A DNA stretch of 9,948 bases from Streptomyces xylophagus (lineage in GTDB: Bacteria; Actinomycetota; Actinomycetes; Streptomycetales; Streptomycetaceae), in the NCBI RefSeq assembly GCF_000716435.1, contig NZ_JNWO01000060.1:1-9948 (forward strand), written 5' to 3'. The notes under the pieces are model-generated. The model saw only the letters and a list, made by a program, of their open reading frames with translations. It made no database searches and was not told the DNA's origin. Made by a program: the position numbers and the translations under genes. Shown in pieces: positions 1-5,661 of the stretch. Within the stretch, counting starts at the first letter, position 1. Each line of letters begins with the position of its first letter.

Positions 1-191
1 ATACGGGGGGAACGGGGGGAACGGGGGAAACACGCCCGGAGGGTCCGGTTCGGGACGGGACGGCCGGCGCGCCTGGGGAGGCCGCGCCGGAGCCGTCACC
101 ACCGTCCGAACCGGATCCTCCGGTGCCGGCCGCACCCCGTCCGGTGCCCTTGCGGGAGGCTCCGCTCAAAGGCCGGGTGGCCGTCGGGTAA
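1..191 (+). CDS. C-terminal tail of an unidentified proline-rich protein (partial)
   Basis: An open frame enters from the left edge (first complete codon at 3) and ends at TAA 189-191, giving 62 residues. The tail starts with a TGG-TGG-TGE repeat, continues through Gly/Glu/Arg-rich sequence, and becomes Pro-rich (PEPSPPSEPDPPVPAAPRP), ending LKGRVAVG. Most codons end in G or C, which supports coding in this frame, but the bias is weaker than in the large genes, as expected for a disordered tail. No domain is visible, so I cannot name the family. Low-complexity Pro-rich C-termini are common on streptomycete regulatory ATPases, kinases and membrane proteins, but nothing here selects among them. 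It is followed by 125 nt and then the small protein gene on the same strand. It could be non-coding, since no start or conserved domain is in view. Confidence 0.55.
   Translation, partial: TGGTGGTGETRPEGPVRDGTAGAPGEAAPEPSPPSEPDPPVPAAPRPVPLREAPLKGRVAVG
3..29 (+). repeat. 9-bp tandem repeat ACGGGGGGA, three copies
   Basis: Two exact copies of ACGGGGGGA (3-11, 12-20) are followed by a third with one change (21-29). Within the partial frame they encode Thr-Gly-Gly, Thr-Gly-Gly and Thr-Gly-Glu. The array may extend beyond the left edge. The three long G runs (5-10, 14-19, 23-27) plus GGG at 41-43 also make a loose G-quadruplex pattern on the plus strand. Confidence 0.65.
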
Positions 192-218
192 CAAAGTGAT
201 GCGGCTCGGTAACGAAGT
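187..218 (+). promoter_or_regulatory. Direct repeat GGTAAC(A/G)AAGT, candidate regulator site
   Basis: GGTAACAAAGT (187-197) recurs as GGTAACGAAGT (208-218), 10 of 11 bases identical, with starts 21 bp apart (two helical turns). The first copy covers the stop codon of the upstream frame. The pair lies 100-130 bp before the small histidine-rich gene, a plausible place for an upstream activator or repressor. A 13-bp dyad CGGCGGTCCGCCG follows at 228-240. I do not recognise the regulator, and no convincing -35 hexamer accompanies the possible -10 TAAGAT at 265-270. Confidence 0.3.
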
Positions 219-316
219 CGTTCCGGACGGCGGTCCGCCGCGCGTCGCCCCGGGAACGGCTGGATAAGATCGCCGAGCTGTATGAAGGATCATGTTGCAA
301 CGGGGTGAACTTTCCG

Positions 317-475
317 ATGAACGACGCAAACACCGCGCAGACCATGTCTGCCGACACGCACGAGGCCTCCGGTCACGGCAAGCACCGGGGCCCGGTCTCG
401 GCACAGGACGGCGACGCTGCCGCCCACGGCCGTCACCGCAAGCCGTCCGAGCAGTCCGAGTACGCGAACGCCTGA
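317..475 (+). CDS. Small histidine-rich hypothetical protein (52 aa)
   Basis: ATG 317 to TGA 473-475 encodes 52 residues. GGGGTGA at 302-308 is a good Shine-Dalgarno sequence 8 nt ahead of this ATG, which favours it over the in-frame ATG at 344 (residue 10). The protein is hydrophilic, with no signal peptide or membrane segment. It contains an internal repeat: HGKHRGP at residues 20-26 and HGRHRKP at 37-43, offset by 17 residues, giving five histidines in all. Codons end mostly in G or C, and the gene is closed by a strong hairpin 18 nt after the stop. I do not recognise a function. The paired HG-basic-HR motifs could bind metal or nucleic acid, but that is inference. It stands alone between the upstream Pro-rich frame and the convergent SDR gene. 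Confidence 0.7.
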   Translation: MNDANTAQTMSADTHEASGHGKHRGPVSAQDGDAAAHGRHRKPSEQSEYANA

Positions 476-492
476 CGGCACGTCAGCACCAC

Positions 493-526
493 ACGGCCCC
501 GCTCGTCTCCGGACAAGCGGGGCCGT
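493..526. terminator. Strong hairpin terminator between convergent genes
   Basis: Perfect 11-bp stem: ACGGCCCCGCT (493-503) pairs with AGCGGGGCCGT (516-526) around a 12-nt loop that itself contains TCCGGA. It lies 17 nt after the stop of the 52-aa gene and about 50 nt after the stop of the minus-strand SDR gene, so it can serve both. There is no long T tract, as usual for Streptomyces terminators. Confidence 0.85.
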
Positions 527-551
527 TCCGTTGGCCCACCGGCCGTTCCGT

Positions 552-595
552 TGCCTACTTTCCGCCGGACTTCTGCCTACTCCCCGCCGGACTCC
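552..595. repeat. 22-bp tandem duplication covering the SDR stop codon
   Basis: 552-573 and 574-595 match at 19 of 22 positions; both share TGCCTACT and CCGCCGGACT. The second copy holds the last codons and TAG (577-579) of the SDR gene. The first copy lies just outside the gene and repeats the same end sequence in another frame. A separate 13-bp exact repeat, GGCCGTTCCGTTG, occurs at 521-533 and 541-553, next to the terminator. Confidence 0.75.
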
Positions 596-1527
596 CGCTT
601 GAGCCCGAGCACTTCGGCCGCCGCGAACGTCTCGCCGCCCGGCCGCCGCGCGTAGTGCGGAGTGAGTACGGCGTCCAGCTCGTCGTAGCTGAAGGTGTCC
701 TGCTTGCTGTCGAACTTGGCCTGGACGTGCGGGCGTTCGACGATCGCGACCATGCCGCCGTGGACGACGAGCAGCTGTCCGTTGATCCGTTCGGCGGCGG
801 GTGAGGCCAAGTAGCCGACGAGCGGGGCGACATGCTCGGGGGCCAGCGGGTCGAGGCCGTCGTCGGGCTCCTCGAAACCGGCGAAGACGTCCTCGGTCAT
901 CCGGGTGCGGGCGCGCGGGCAGATGGCGTTCGCGGTGACGCCGTACTTGGCGAGGGCGAGGGCCGTGGAGGTGGTCAGGCCGACGATTCCGCCTTTCGCC
1001 GCCGCGTAGTTGGGCTGCCCGGCGGAGCCGGCGAGGTACGCCTCGGACGAGGTGTTCACGATCCGCCCGTACACCGGTGCGCCGGTCTCCTTGGACCGCT
1101 CGCGCCAGTGCCTGGCCGCGAAGTGGGTCGTGTTGAAGTGGCCCTTGAGGTGGACCCGGATCACCGCGTCCCACTCGCCCTCGGTCATGGAGAAGACCAT
1201 GCGGTCGCGCAGGATGCCCGCGTTGTTGACGAGGATGTCGAGCCTGCCGAAGTGGTCGATCGCCAAGTCGACCAGTTCACCGGCCTGTTGGAAGTCGGCC
1301 ACGTCCCCGGTGTGGGCGATGGCCCGGCCGCCGGCCTCGCGGATGTCGGCGGCGACCTGTTCGGCGGGGCCCGCGGAGGCCTCGCCGGAACCGTCCCGGC
1401 CCGGCTGTCCGTAGTCGTTGACGACGACGGCCGCGCCGAGCCGGGCGAGTTCCAGCGCCTCTGCCCGGCCGAGGCCGCGTCCGGCGCCGGTGACGATCGC
1501 GGCAAGTCCCTCAAGTGGCAACGTCAT
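577..1527 (-). CDS. SDR oxidoreductase, HSD17B4/Hsd4A-like (3R)-hydroxyacyl-CoA dehydrogenase
   Basis: 316 residues. This is a classical short-chain dehydrogenase: TGAGRGLG at 13-20 binds the cofactor, NNAG is at 101-104, and the catalytic Ser160/161, Tyr174 and Lys178 (YAAAK) are all present. NDYG at 37-40, the VHLKG at 125-129 in place of the usual Asn-containing segment, the CP-ARTRM loop and a 50-residue C-terminal extension match the dehydrogenase part of peroxisomal multifunctional enzyme 2 and mycobacterial Hsd4A (about 317 aa), which oxidise (3R)-hydroxyacyl-CoA to 3-oxoacyl-CoA. The expected reaction is therefore NAD-dependent oxidation of a beta-hydroxyacyl-CoA, possibly a sterol side chain; the substrate is inferred. 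It is last in the operon, 9 nt after the alcohol dehydrogenase stop, with GAAGG as Shine-Dalgarno inside the end of that gene. Generic annotation would be 3-oxoacyl-ACP reductase. Confidence 0.92.
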   Translation of the reverse strand: MTLPLEGLAAIVTGAGRGLGRAEALELARLGAAVVVNDYGQPGRDGSGEASAGPAEQVAADIREAGGRAIAHTGDVADFQQAGELVDLAIDHFGRLDILVNNAGILRDRMVFSMTEGEWDAVIRVHLKGHFNTTHFAARHWRERSKETGAPVYGRIVNTSSEAYLAGSAGQPNYAAAKGGIVGLTTSTALALAKYGVTANAICPRARTRMTEDVFAGFEEPDDGLDPLAPEHVAPLVGYLASPAAERINGQLLVVHGGMVAIVERPHVQAKFDSKQDTFSYDELDAVLTPHYARRPGGETFAAAEVLGLKRESGGE

Positions 1528-1536
1528 GACCGACCT

Positions 1537-2613
1537 TCAGATCTCGATGCACGTGCGCAGGGCCGTCCCCTGGCGCATCTGGTCGAGGGCCTCGTTGATG
1601 TCGGCCAGTGGCACGCGGTGGGTGATCAGGCCCTCCAGGTCGACGCGGCCCGCCCGCCACAGGGCGATCGTGCGCTCGTAGGAACGCAGGACGTCTCCGC
1701 CGCCGTACATCGAGGGCAGGATGCGCTTCTCGTCGAAGAACAGCTCGAACATGCTGAGTTGGAGGTAGTCGTCCAGGGCGCCCGCGCCGACGACGACGAG
1801 GGTGCCGCCGCGGCGGGTGTTGTCGTAGGCGGTGCGGGCGGTGGCGGAGCGGCCGACGACCTCGAAGACGTAGTCGAAGCCCTCGCCGCCGGTGACCTCC
1901 TGCTTGGCCGTGGGCAGCTCGTCCGGCGAGATCGCCCTCGTGGCACCGAACTTGAGGGCGGACTCGCGGCGGGAGGCGACCGGGTCGACGGCGACGATCT
2001 CGGCGGCGCCCTTGAGACGGGCGCCCTGGATCGCCGAGATGCCGACGCCCCCGCAGCCGATCACGGCGACCGACGAACCGGCCTCCACATCAGCGGTGTT
2101 GAGCGCGGCGCCGAGTCCGGTGGTGACCCCGCAGCCGATGAGCGCGGCGATGTCGAAGGGCACGTCGTCGGGGATCGGTACGGCGCAGCCCGCGTCGACG
2201 ACGACCTCCTCGGCGAAGGTGCCGGTGCCCGCGAAGCCGAAGACATCTCCGCTGGGGCGCTTGAAGTTGGGGGTGCCCGCGTTCATGAACCCGGCCAGGC
2301 ACAGCTGGGTCTGACCGCGCTTGCAGGCGGGACACGCCCCGCAGGCCGGCAGCCAGCAGACGACGACCCGGTCCCCGGGCTTCAAGTGGGTTACGCCCTC
2401 GCCGACTTCGAGGATCTCCCCCGCGCCCTCGTGTCCCGGCACGAAGGGAGCGGGCTGCGGCAGTACGCCGGCCATCGCGGACAGGTCCGAGTGGCACAGC
2501 CCCGTGGCGCGCACCCGGATCCTGACCCGGCCGGGCCCGAATCCCGTCGCCTCGACATCGTCGAGGACATCCAGTTTGTCCTGGCCTATCTCGTGCAGTA
2601 CGGCTGCGAGCAT
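1537..2613 (-). CDS. Zinc-dependent alcohol dehydrogenase (MDR family, class III-like)
   Basis: 358 residues from ATG 2613, chosen because GAGGGGAG lies 7 nt upstream; an in-frame TTG at 2640 lacks such a site. GroES-like N-domain: catalytic zinc ligands Cys40, His61-Glu62 and Cys161. Structural zinc ligands are Cys91, 94, 97 and 105 (CGACPACKRGQTQLC). The Rossmann domain has GCGGVG at 186-191, and Asp210 at the end of the next strand indicates NAD preference. All metal and cofactor residues are intact, so it should be active as an alcohol/aldehyde oxidoreductase. It sits between the MaoC hydratase (39 nt after its stop) and the SDR gene (9 nt before it), so it probably oxidises an alcohol in the same pathway, for example a terminal side-chain alcohol. 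A mycothiol-linked aldehyde dehydrogenase role is an alternative. Substrate not determinable from sequence. Confidence 0.92.
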   Translation of the reverse strand: MLAAVLHEIGQDKLDVLDDVEATGFGPGRVRIRVRATGLCHSDLSAMAGVLPQPAPFVPGHEGAGEILEVGEGVTHLKPGDRVVVCWLPACGACPACKRGQTQLCLAGFMNAGTPNFKRPSGDVFGFAGTGTFAEEVVVDAGCAVPIPDDVPFDIAALIGCGVTTGLGAALNTADVEAGSSVAVIGCGGVGISAIQGARLKGAAEIVAVDPVASRRESALKFGATRAISPDELPTAKQEVTGGEGFDYVFEVVGRSATARTAYDNTRRGGTLVVVGAGALDDYLQLSMFELFFDEKRILPSMYGGGDVLRSYERTIALWRAGRVDLEGLITHRVPLADINEALDQMRQGTALRTCIEI

Positions 2614-2652
2614 GGTGCGGCTCCCCTCAACTCGGGTCAACTCTGGCCTGGC

Positions 2653-3522
2653 TCAGGCGTGTTCGACGATCGTGTCGGCGAGGACGGGCGCGTCGTCCCG
2701 TTCCACGGCGCGCACCGCGACCCGCACGGTTCCGGCGCCGGTGTCGCCCTGCCGCCACATGCGGATGCGGAGCGTCTCGCCGGGGAAGACGACTCCGGCG
2801 AACCGTGTGTCGTAGGAGCGCACCCGGGTCACATCGCCGCCGAGCAGGGTGTCGACGACCGCCTTGAGCGTCATGCCGTAGGTGCACAGCCCGTGCAGGA
2901 TGGGCCGGTCGAACCCGGCGAGCTTGGCGAACTCCGGGTCGGCGTGCAGCGGGTTCCAGTCGCCGGAGAGGCGGTAGAGGAGGGCCTGGTCCTCGCGGAT
3001 GTGCCGCTCAACCACCTTGTCGGGGGCGCCTGTCGGTGGGGCGAGGCGGGTGGAGGGGCCGCGGTCGCCGCCCCAGCCGCCTTCTCCCCGTACGAAGATC
3101 TGCGCGTCGTTCGTCCACAACGGGCCCTCGGCGTCGGCGACTTCGGTGCGCATGACGAGGACGGCCGCCTTGCCCTTGTCGTACACGGCGGCGATGTGAC
3201 TGGTGGTGGTCGCGGTGCCCTGGGCCGGGATGGGCCGGTGCAGGCGCAGGGACTGGCCGCCGTGCAGGACGCGGGCGAGGTCGACCTCGATGCCGGGCAT
3301 GGACAGGCCGCTGATGACGCCGGGTGAGCCGTTGCCCGCGACGGTGGCGAAACTCGGCAGGACGTGCAGCCGGGACTCCAGGGTGTAGCGCAGCTCGTCG
3401 GGGTCGGTCGCGGGGGTGCCCGCGCCGAGGCCGAGGTGGTAGAGCTGGACGTCCTTGGTGTTCCAGGAGATCTCGCCGGTCCGGGGTTCGGCCGCGAGGG
3501 CCAGGGCTGCGTCGATGGGCAT
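2653..3522 (-). CDS. MaoC-type (R)-specific enoyl-CoA hydratase, double hotdog
   Basis: 289 residues. The N-terminal half (about 10-130) is the degenerate hotdog typical of MFE-2-type hydratases. The C-terminal MaoC domain carries the hydratase-2 motif at 183-211, with catalytic Asp188 and His193 in SGDWNPLH followed by the GF-RPILHGL segment. It should add water to trans-2-enoyl-CoA to give the (3R)-hydroxyacyl-CoA that the SDR two genes downstream would oxidise; this is the same pairing as the hydratase and dehydrogenase parts of eukaryotic MFE-2 and mycobacterial Hsd4B/Hsd4A. Length matches Hsd4B (about 286). It is first in the operon. AGGAG lies 4 nt ahead of the ATG. The leader upstream contains a long hairpin, a KstR-type operator and a second palindrome. 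No acyl-CoA dehydrogenase or thiolase is in this window, so the rest of the pathway must be encoded elsewhere. Confidence 0.93.
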   Translation of the reverse strand: MPIDAALALAAEPRTGEISWNTKDVQLYHLGLGAGTPATDPDELRYTLESRLHVLPSFATVAGNGSPGVISGLSMPGIEVDLARVLHGGQSLRLHRPIPAQGTATTTSHIAAVYDKGKAAVLVMRTEVADAEGPLWTNDAQIFVRGEGGWGGDRGPSTRLAPPTGAPDKVVERHIREDQALLYRLSGDWNPLHADPEFAKLAGFDRPILHGLCTYGMTLKAVVDTLLGGDVTRVRSYDTRFAGVVFPGETLRIRMWRQGDTGAGTVRVAVRAVERDDAPVLADTIVEHA

Positions 3523-3548
3523 GGGGCTCCTGATCGCCGGTGGTCGAA

Positions 3549-3590
3549 GACCTCGGTGCGGCCGTCCGCACCGTCGGCCGCACCGAGGTC
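3549..3590 (-). promoter_or_regulatory. Leader hairpin, 16-bp perfect stem, before the MaoC operon
   Basis: GACCTCGGTGCGGCCG (3549-3564) is perfectly complementary to 3575-3590, with a 10-nt loop. It lies 26 nt before the MaoC start codon and between that start and the KstR-type operator, so it should be transcribed as operon leader. A second, exclusive hairpin is possible: 3554-3561 (CGGTGCGG) can pair with 3566-3573 (CCGCACCG) instead. No T tract follows on the minus strand. It may be an attenuator, an mRNA stabiliser or a transcription roadblock; function is not known. Confidence 0.7.
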
Positions 3591-3604
3591 GTCACGGGCC
3601 GACC

Positions 3605-3618
3605 TAGAACGCGTTCCA
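3605..3618. promoter_or_regulatory. KstR-type operator TAGAACGCGTTCCA
   Basis: The sequence fits the KstR consensus TnnAACnnGTTnnA at every fixed position and extends by one C-G pair on each side. KstR is the TetR-family repressor of sterol side-chain and ring catabolism in mycobacteria and relatives, and hsd4A and hsd4B belong to its known regulon. Here the box lies 83 bp upstream of the MaoC start, just downstream of a weak minus-strand -10-like TATACA (3632-3637), so a bound repressor would block the operon. The match uses a recalled consensus. Confidence 0.7.
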
Positions 3619-3665
3619 GTCCGGCGCCCTTCTGTATAGCCGAGCGCCCCGCACTTGTGAAGGCT

Positions 3666-3682
3666 CCTGACGGTGCGTCAGG
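3666..3682. promoter_or_regulatory. Palindrome CCTGACGGTGCGTCAGG, candidate second operator
   Basis: Perfect 6-bp arms CCTGAC/GTCAGG around five bases, with centre 62 bp from the centre of the KstR-type box and upstream of it relative to the operon. The size and symmetry suit a TetR- or GntR-family dimer. It is about 130 bp from the divergent ABC gene start, so the minus-strand operon is the more likely target. Regulator unknown. Confidence 0.45.
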
Positions 3683-3698
3683 TGGGTGTCGGCACCGA

Positions 3699-3743
3699 CG
3701 TCCGTACAGGCGCCCGTACCGGCGTCCGCTCCGGCGCCCGTGA
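3699..3743 (+). repeat. Imperfect 12-bp tandem repeat, about four copies
   Basis: CGTCCGTACAGG (3699-3710), CGCCCGTACCGG (3711-3722), CGTCCGCTCCGG (3723-3734) and a degenerate CGCCCGTGA (3735-3743). The array lies in the divergent intergenic region and reads as a TGVR/TGAR-like repeat in the frame upstream of the ABC gene. It has no identified role. Confidence 0.6.
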
Positions 3744-3751
3744 CATTTGTC
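3742..3751 (+). promoter_or_regulatory. Dyad GACATTTGTC, candidate response-regulator site
   Basis: GACA and TGTC arms flank TT, centred 67 bp before the ABC start codon and apparent transcription start. The 8-bp palindrome ATGCGCAT follows at 3768-3775, centred near -42. Short dyads at such positions fit activation by a NarL/DesR-type dimer, and such a regulator is encoded at 8812. The assignment is inference. Confidence 0.35.
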
Positions 3752-3800
3752 CTGCCCGAGTCCGTACATGCGCATCTGCCGGGCGAGGGGCCCGGATCCG

Positions 3801-3813
3801 TAGCGTCGTAGCC
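3801..3813 (+). promoter_or_regulatory. -10 element of an apparent leaderless ABC promoter
   Basis: TAGCGT (3801-3806) fits the streptomycete -10 pattern TAnnnT and ends 7 nt before the A of ATG 3814. No Shine-Dalgarno sequence precedes this ATG. Together these suggest that transcription starts at the start codon. The -35 region is weak, consistent with the need for an activator. Confidence 0.5.
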
Positions 3814-4773
3814 ATGACACAGACAGGTGGGGCGGCAGACGGGGTGGCACGCGGGACGGCGGCCCGGTCGGAGCGTGCCGTGTCCTTCGCGGGGGCGGTC
3901 AAGACCTTCGGCGCGGTGCGTGCCGTGGACGGGGTGGATCTGGAGATCGGGCGCGGGGAGACGGTCGCGCTGCTCGGCCGCAACGGTGCGGGCAAGTCGA
4001 CGACGATCTCCCTGCTGCTCGGGCTGAACGCGCCCGACGCCGGCACGGTCGAACTGTTCGGCGCGGCGCCCGAGTTGGCCGTACGGAACGGGCTGGTCGG
4101 AGCCATGCTCCAGGAGTCGCGTGCGGTGCCCCGGGTCACCGTCGGCGAACTGGTCGCCTTCGTCGCCCGGCGCTATCCGACACCGATGCCCGTGGCGCGG
4201 GCGTTGGAGCTGGCCGGTATCGGCGAGCTGGCCGGGCGGCGGGTGGACCGACTGTCGGGTGGGCAGACGCAGCGGGTGCGGTTCGCCGTGGCGCTGGCCG
4301 GCAACCCGTCGCTGATCGTCCTCGACGAACCCACCGCCGCCCTGGACGTGGAGGCACGGCACGCGTTCTGGCAGTCGATGCGGGCGTACGCGCGACGCGG
4401 CCACACCGTGCTGTTCTCCACGCACTACCTGGAAGAGGCGGACGCGCACGCCGACCGCATCGTCGTCATCGACCGCGGCCGGATCGTCGCCGACGGCACC
4501 GGCGAGCAGCTCAAGCGGGCGGCCGGCGGCAGCCTCGTCTCCTTCGACCTGGCCGGCCGCGCCACCGAGGGCCTCGACCGGCTGCCCGGCGTACGGACCC
4601 TCGAAGTGCGCGGAGACCGCGCCCTGTTGCGCACCGACGACTCGGACGCGACCGTGCGCGCACTGGCTGACCTGGACGCGATCCGCGGCCTGGAGGTCAG
4701 CCCGGCGTCCCTCGACGACGCGTTCCTGGCGCTGACGGCACACGAACTCGAACCCGAACTGGAGACGGTGTGA
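3814..4773 (+). CDS. ABC transporter ATP-binding protein (ABC-2 / drug exporter type)
   Basis: 319 residues from ATG 3814. All ATPase motifs are present: Walker A GRNGAGKST at 55-63, Q-loop Gln100, signature LSGGQ at 147-151, Walker B and catalytic Glu in LIVLDEP at 167-173, and the switch His204 in FSTHYLEEAD. A C-terminal domain of about 100 residues follows, as in CcmA/DrrA-type exporters. It should power export through the permease at 4928. The reading frame is open further upstream, but that stretch encodes a repetitive Arg/Gly sequence without a Shine-Dalgarno site, while ATG 3814 has a well-placed -10 for leaderless transcription. The stop overlaps the next start (TGATG). The exported compound is unknown; the adjacent DesK-type kinase suggests a membrane-stress or antibiotic-response role. 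Confidence 0.93.
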   Translation: MTQTGGAADGVARGTAARSERAVSFAGAVKTFGAVRAVDGVDLEIGRGETVALLGRNGAGKSTTISLLLGLNAPDAGTVELFGAAPELAVRNGLVGAMLQESRAVPRVTVGELVAFVARRYPTPMPVARALELAGIGELAGRRVDRLSGGQTQRVRFAVALAGNPSLIVLDEPTAALDVEARHAFWQSMRAYARRGHTVLFSTHYLEEADAHADRIVVIDRGRIVADGTGEQLKRAAGGSLVSFDLAGRATEGLDRLPGVRTLEVRGDRALLRTDDSDATVRALADLDAIRGLEVSPASLDDAFLALTAHELEPELETV

Positions 4774-4931
4774 TGCGCGACTGTCTGCGGCTCGCAGGCC
4801 GCCGGACCACGCGTGACCTCGACTCGGCGACCGGCGGCACGGCCGCGATCCGCCGACTCGAAGCCGCCCCGGTGTCCCCGGACACCACCTTCCCCACCCG
4901 CACCGCCCCCGAGACGGAGCCCGTCCGATGA
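4773..4931 (+). CDS. 52-aa small ORF overlapping both ABC genes
   Basis: ATG 4773 shares its A with the ATPase stop (TGATG), and TGA 4929-4931 overlaps the permease start as ATGA (4928-4931). GGAG at 4761-4764 is a Shine-Dalgarno sequence 8 nt before the ATG. The frame encodes 52 residues, Arg/Thr/Pro-rich, with no membrane segment or signal peptide and a single Cys at residue 4. About 45 of its 51 sense codons after the start end in G or C, matching neighbouring real genes. Without it there would be a 154-nt gap between the ATPase and the permease, unusual in an operon this tight. I do not recognise the product. It may be a small transporter partner, or may exist chiefly to carry ribosomes from the ATPase to the permease. 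It could also be a decayed gene fragment. Confidence 0.6.
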   Translation: MRDCLRLAGRRTTRDLDSATGGTAAIRRLEAAPVSPDTTFPTRTAPETEPVR

Positions 4932-5644
4932 TCGACTACCTGCGCCTCGAAGTACGCCGGACCCTGCGCGACGTCGGCTTCGTGATCGGCGGGATCGCGA
5001 TGCCCGTGATGATGTACCTGCTGTTCACGAACCTCGGCGGTGACGACAGCGGCTACAAGGCCACGGCGATGGTCGGTATGGCCGCCTACGGCGCGGTCGG
5101 CTCCGCGCTCAACACCGGTGGCGGGGTCGCCGAGGACCGGGCGATCGGCTGGCTGCGGCAACTGCGGGTGACGCCGATGACCCCGCGCCAGGTCGTGCTG
5201 GGCCGGGCGCTGACCGGCTCGGTGACCGTGCTGCCGGCGATCGTCGCGGTGCTCGCGGCGGGCGGTCTCGTCAACGGCGTACGGCTGGCCGCCTGGCAGT
5301 GGGCGCTGATCGCGCTGCTGCTGTGGCTCGGCTCGATCCCCTTCACCCTGCTCGGCCTCGCCAACGGCTACGGGCTCACCTCCCAGACCACCGGCGTCGC
5401 GAACATGGCCTGCAACCTGGGGCTCGCGGTGATCGGCGGGCTGTGGTTCCCGATCAGCCTGTTCCCCGGCTGGCTGCGCGCGGTCTCCGCCTACACCCCG
5501 ACCAACCGCTTCGCCGAACTCGGCACCTCCGTCGCCGACGGGCACGCCCCGGCACTCGGCGCGATCGTGGTGCTGACGGCTTGGCTGCTCGCGTTCGGTT
5601 CGTACGCTGTGCTGGCGTACCGCCGGACCGGGCGGACCGTGTGA
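4928..5644 (+). CDS. ABC-2 type transporter permease
   Basis: 238 residues with about six membrane segments (near 17-35, 46-66, 95-117, 122-144, 157-178 and 208-230). This is the usual ABC-2 permease layout and length for half-size drug/lipid exporters. The cytoplasmic stretch EDRAIGWLRQLRVTPM at 69-84 corresponds to the coupling loop conserved in this family. PTNRFAELG near 191-199 precedes the last helix, as is typical. It should form a dimer energised by the ATPase at 3814. The start codon lies in an ATGA overlap with the 52-aa ORF, and the coding sequence ends 17 nt before the kinase start, so the genes are almost certainly cotranscribed. Substrate not predictable from sequence. Confidence 0.92.
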   Translation: MIDYLRLEVRRTLRDVGFVIGGIAMPVMMYLLFTNLGGDDSGYKATAMVGMAAYGAVGSALNTGGGVAEDRAIGWLRQLRVTPMTPRQVVLGRALTGSVTVLPAIVAVLAAGGLVNGVRLAAWQWALIALLLWLGSIPFTLLGLANGYGLTSQTTGVANMACNLGLAVIGGLWFPISLFPGWLRAVSAYTPTNRFAELGTSVADGHAPALGAIVVLTAWLLAFGSYAVLAYRRTGRTV

Positions 5645-5661
5645 CCGGGGGAGCGGGAGAG

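Noticed and set aside
832..3327. Long plus-strand open frame of 831 codons
   Set aside because: It lies antisense to the SDR, alcohol dehydrogenase and MaoC genes, whose motifs are unmistakable. The translation is a Gly/Val/Arg/Asp-rich mirror of those genes with no domain; long antisense frames are expected at this GC content.
3673..3813. Upstream in-frame start for the ABC ATPase
   Set aside because: It would add 47 residues encoded mainly by the 12-bp repeat array and lacks a ribosome site. ATG 3814 has a correctly spaced -10 for leaderless transcription.
3604..5545. Two long minus-strand open frames opposite the ABC genes
   Set aside because: Both are antisense to the well-supported ATPase, small ORF and permease, with Arg/Gly/Gln-rich translations and no domains.
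5641..5661. GTG 5641 as the kinase start
   Set aside because: It overlaps the permease stop attractively but has no Shine-Dalgarno sequence; ATG 5662 is preceded by GGGGGAG at good spacing.
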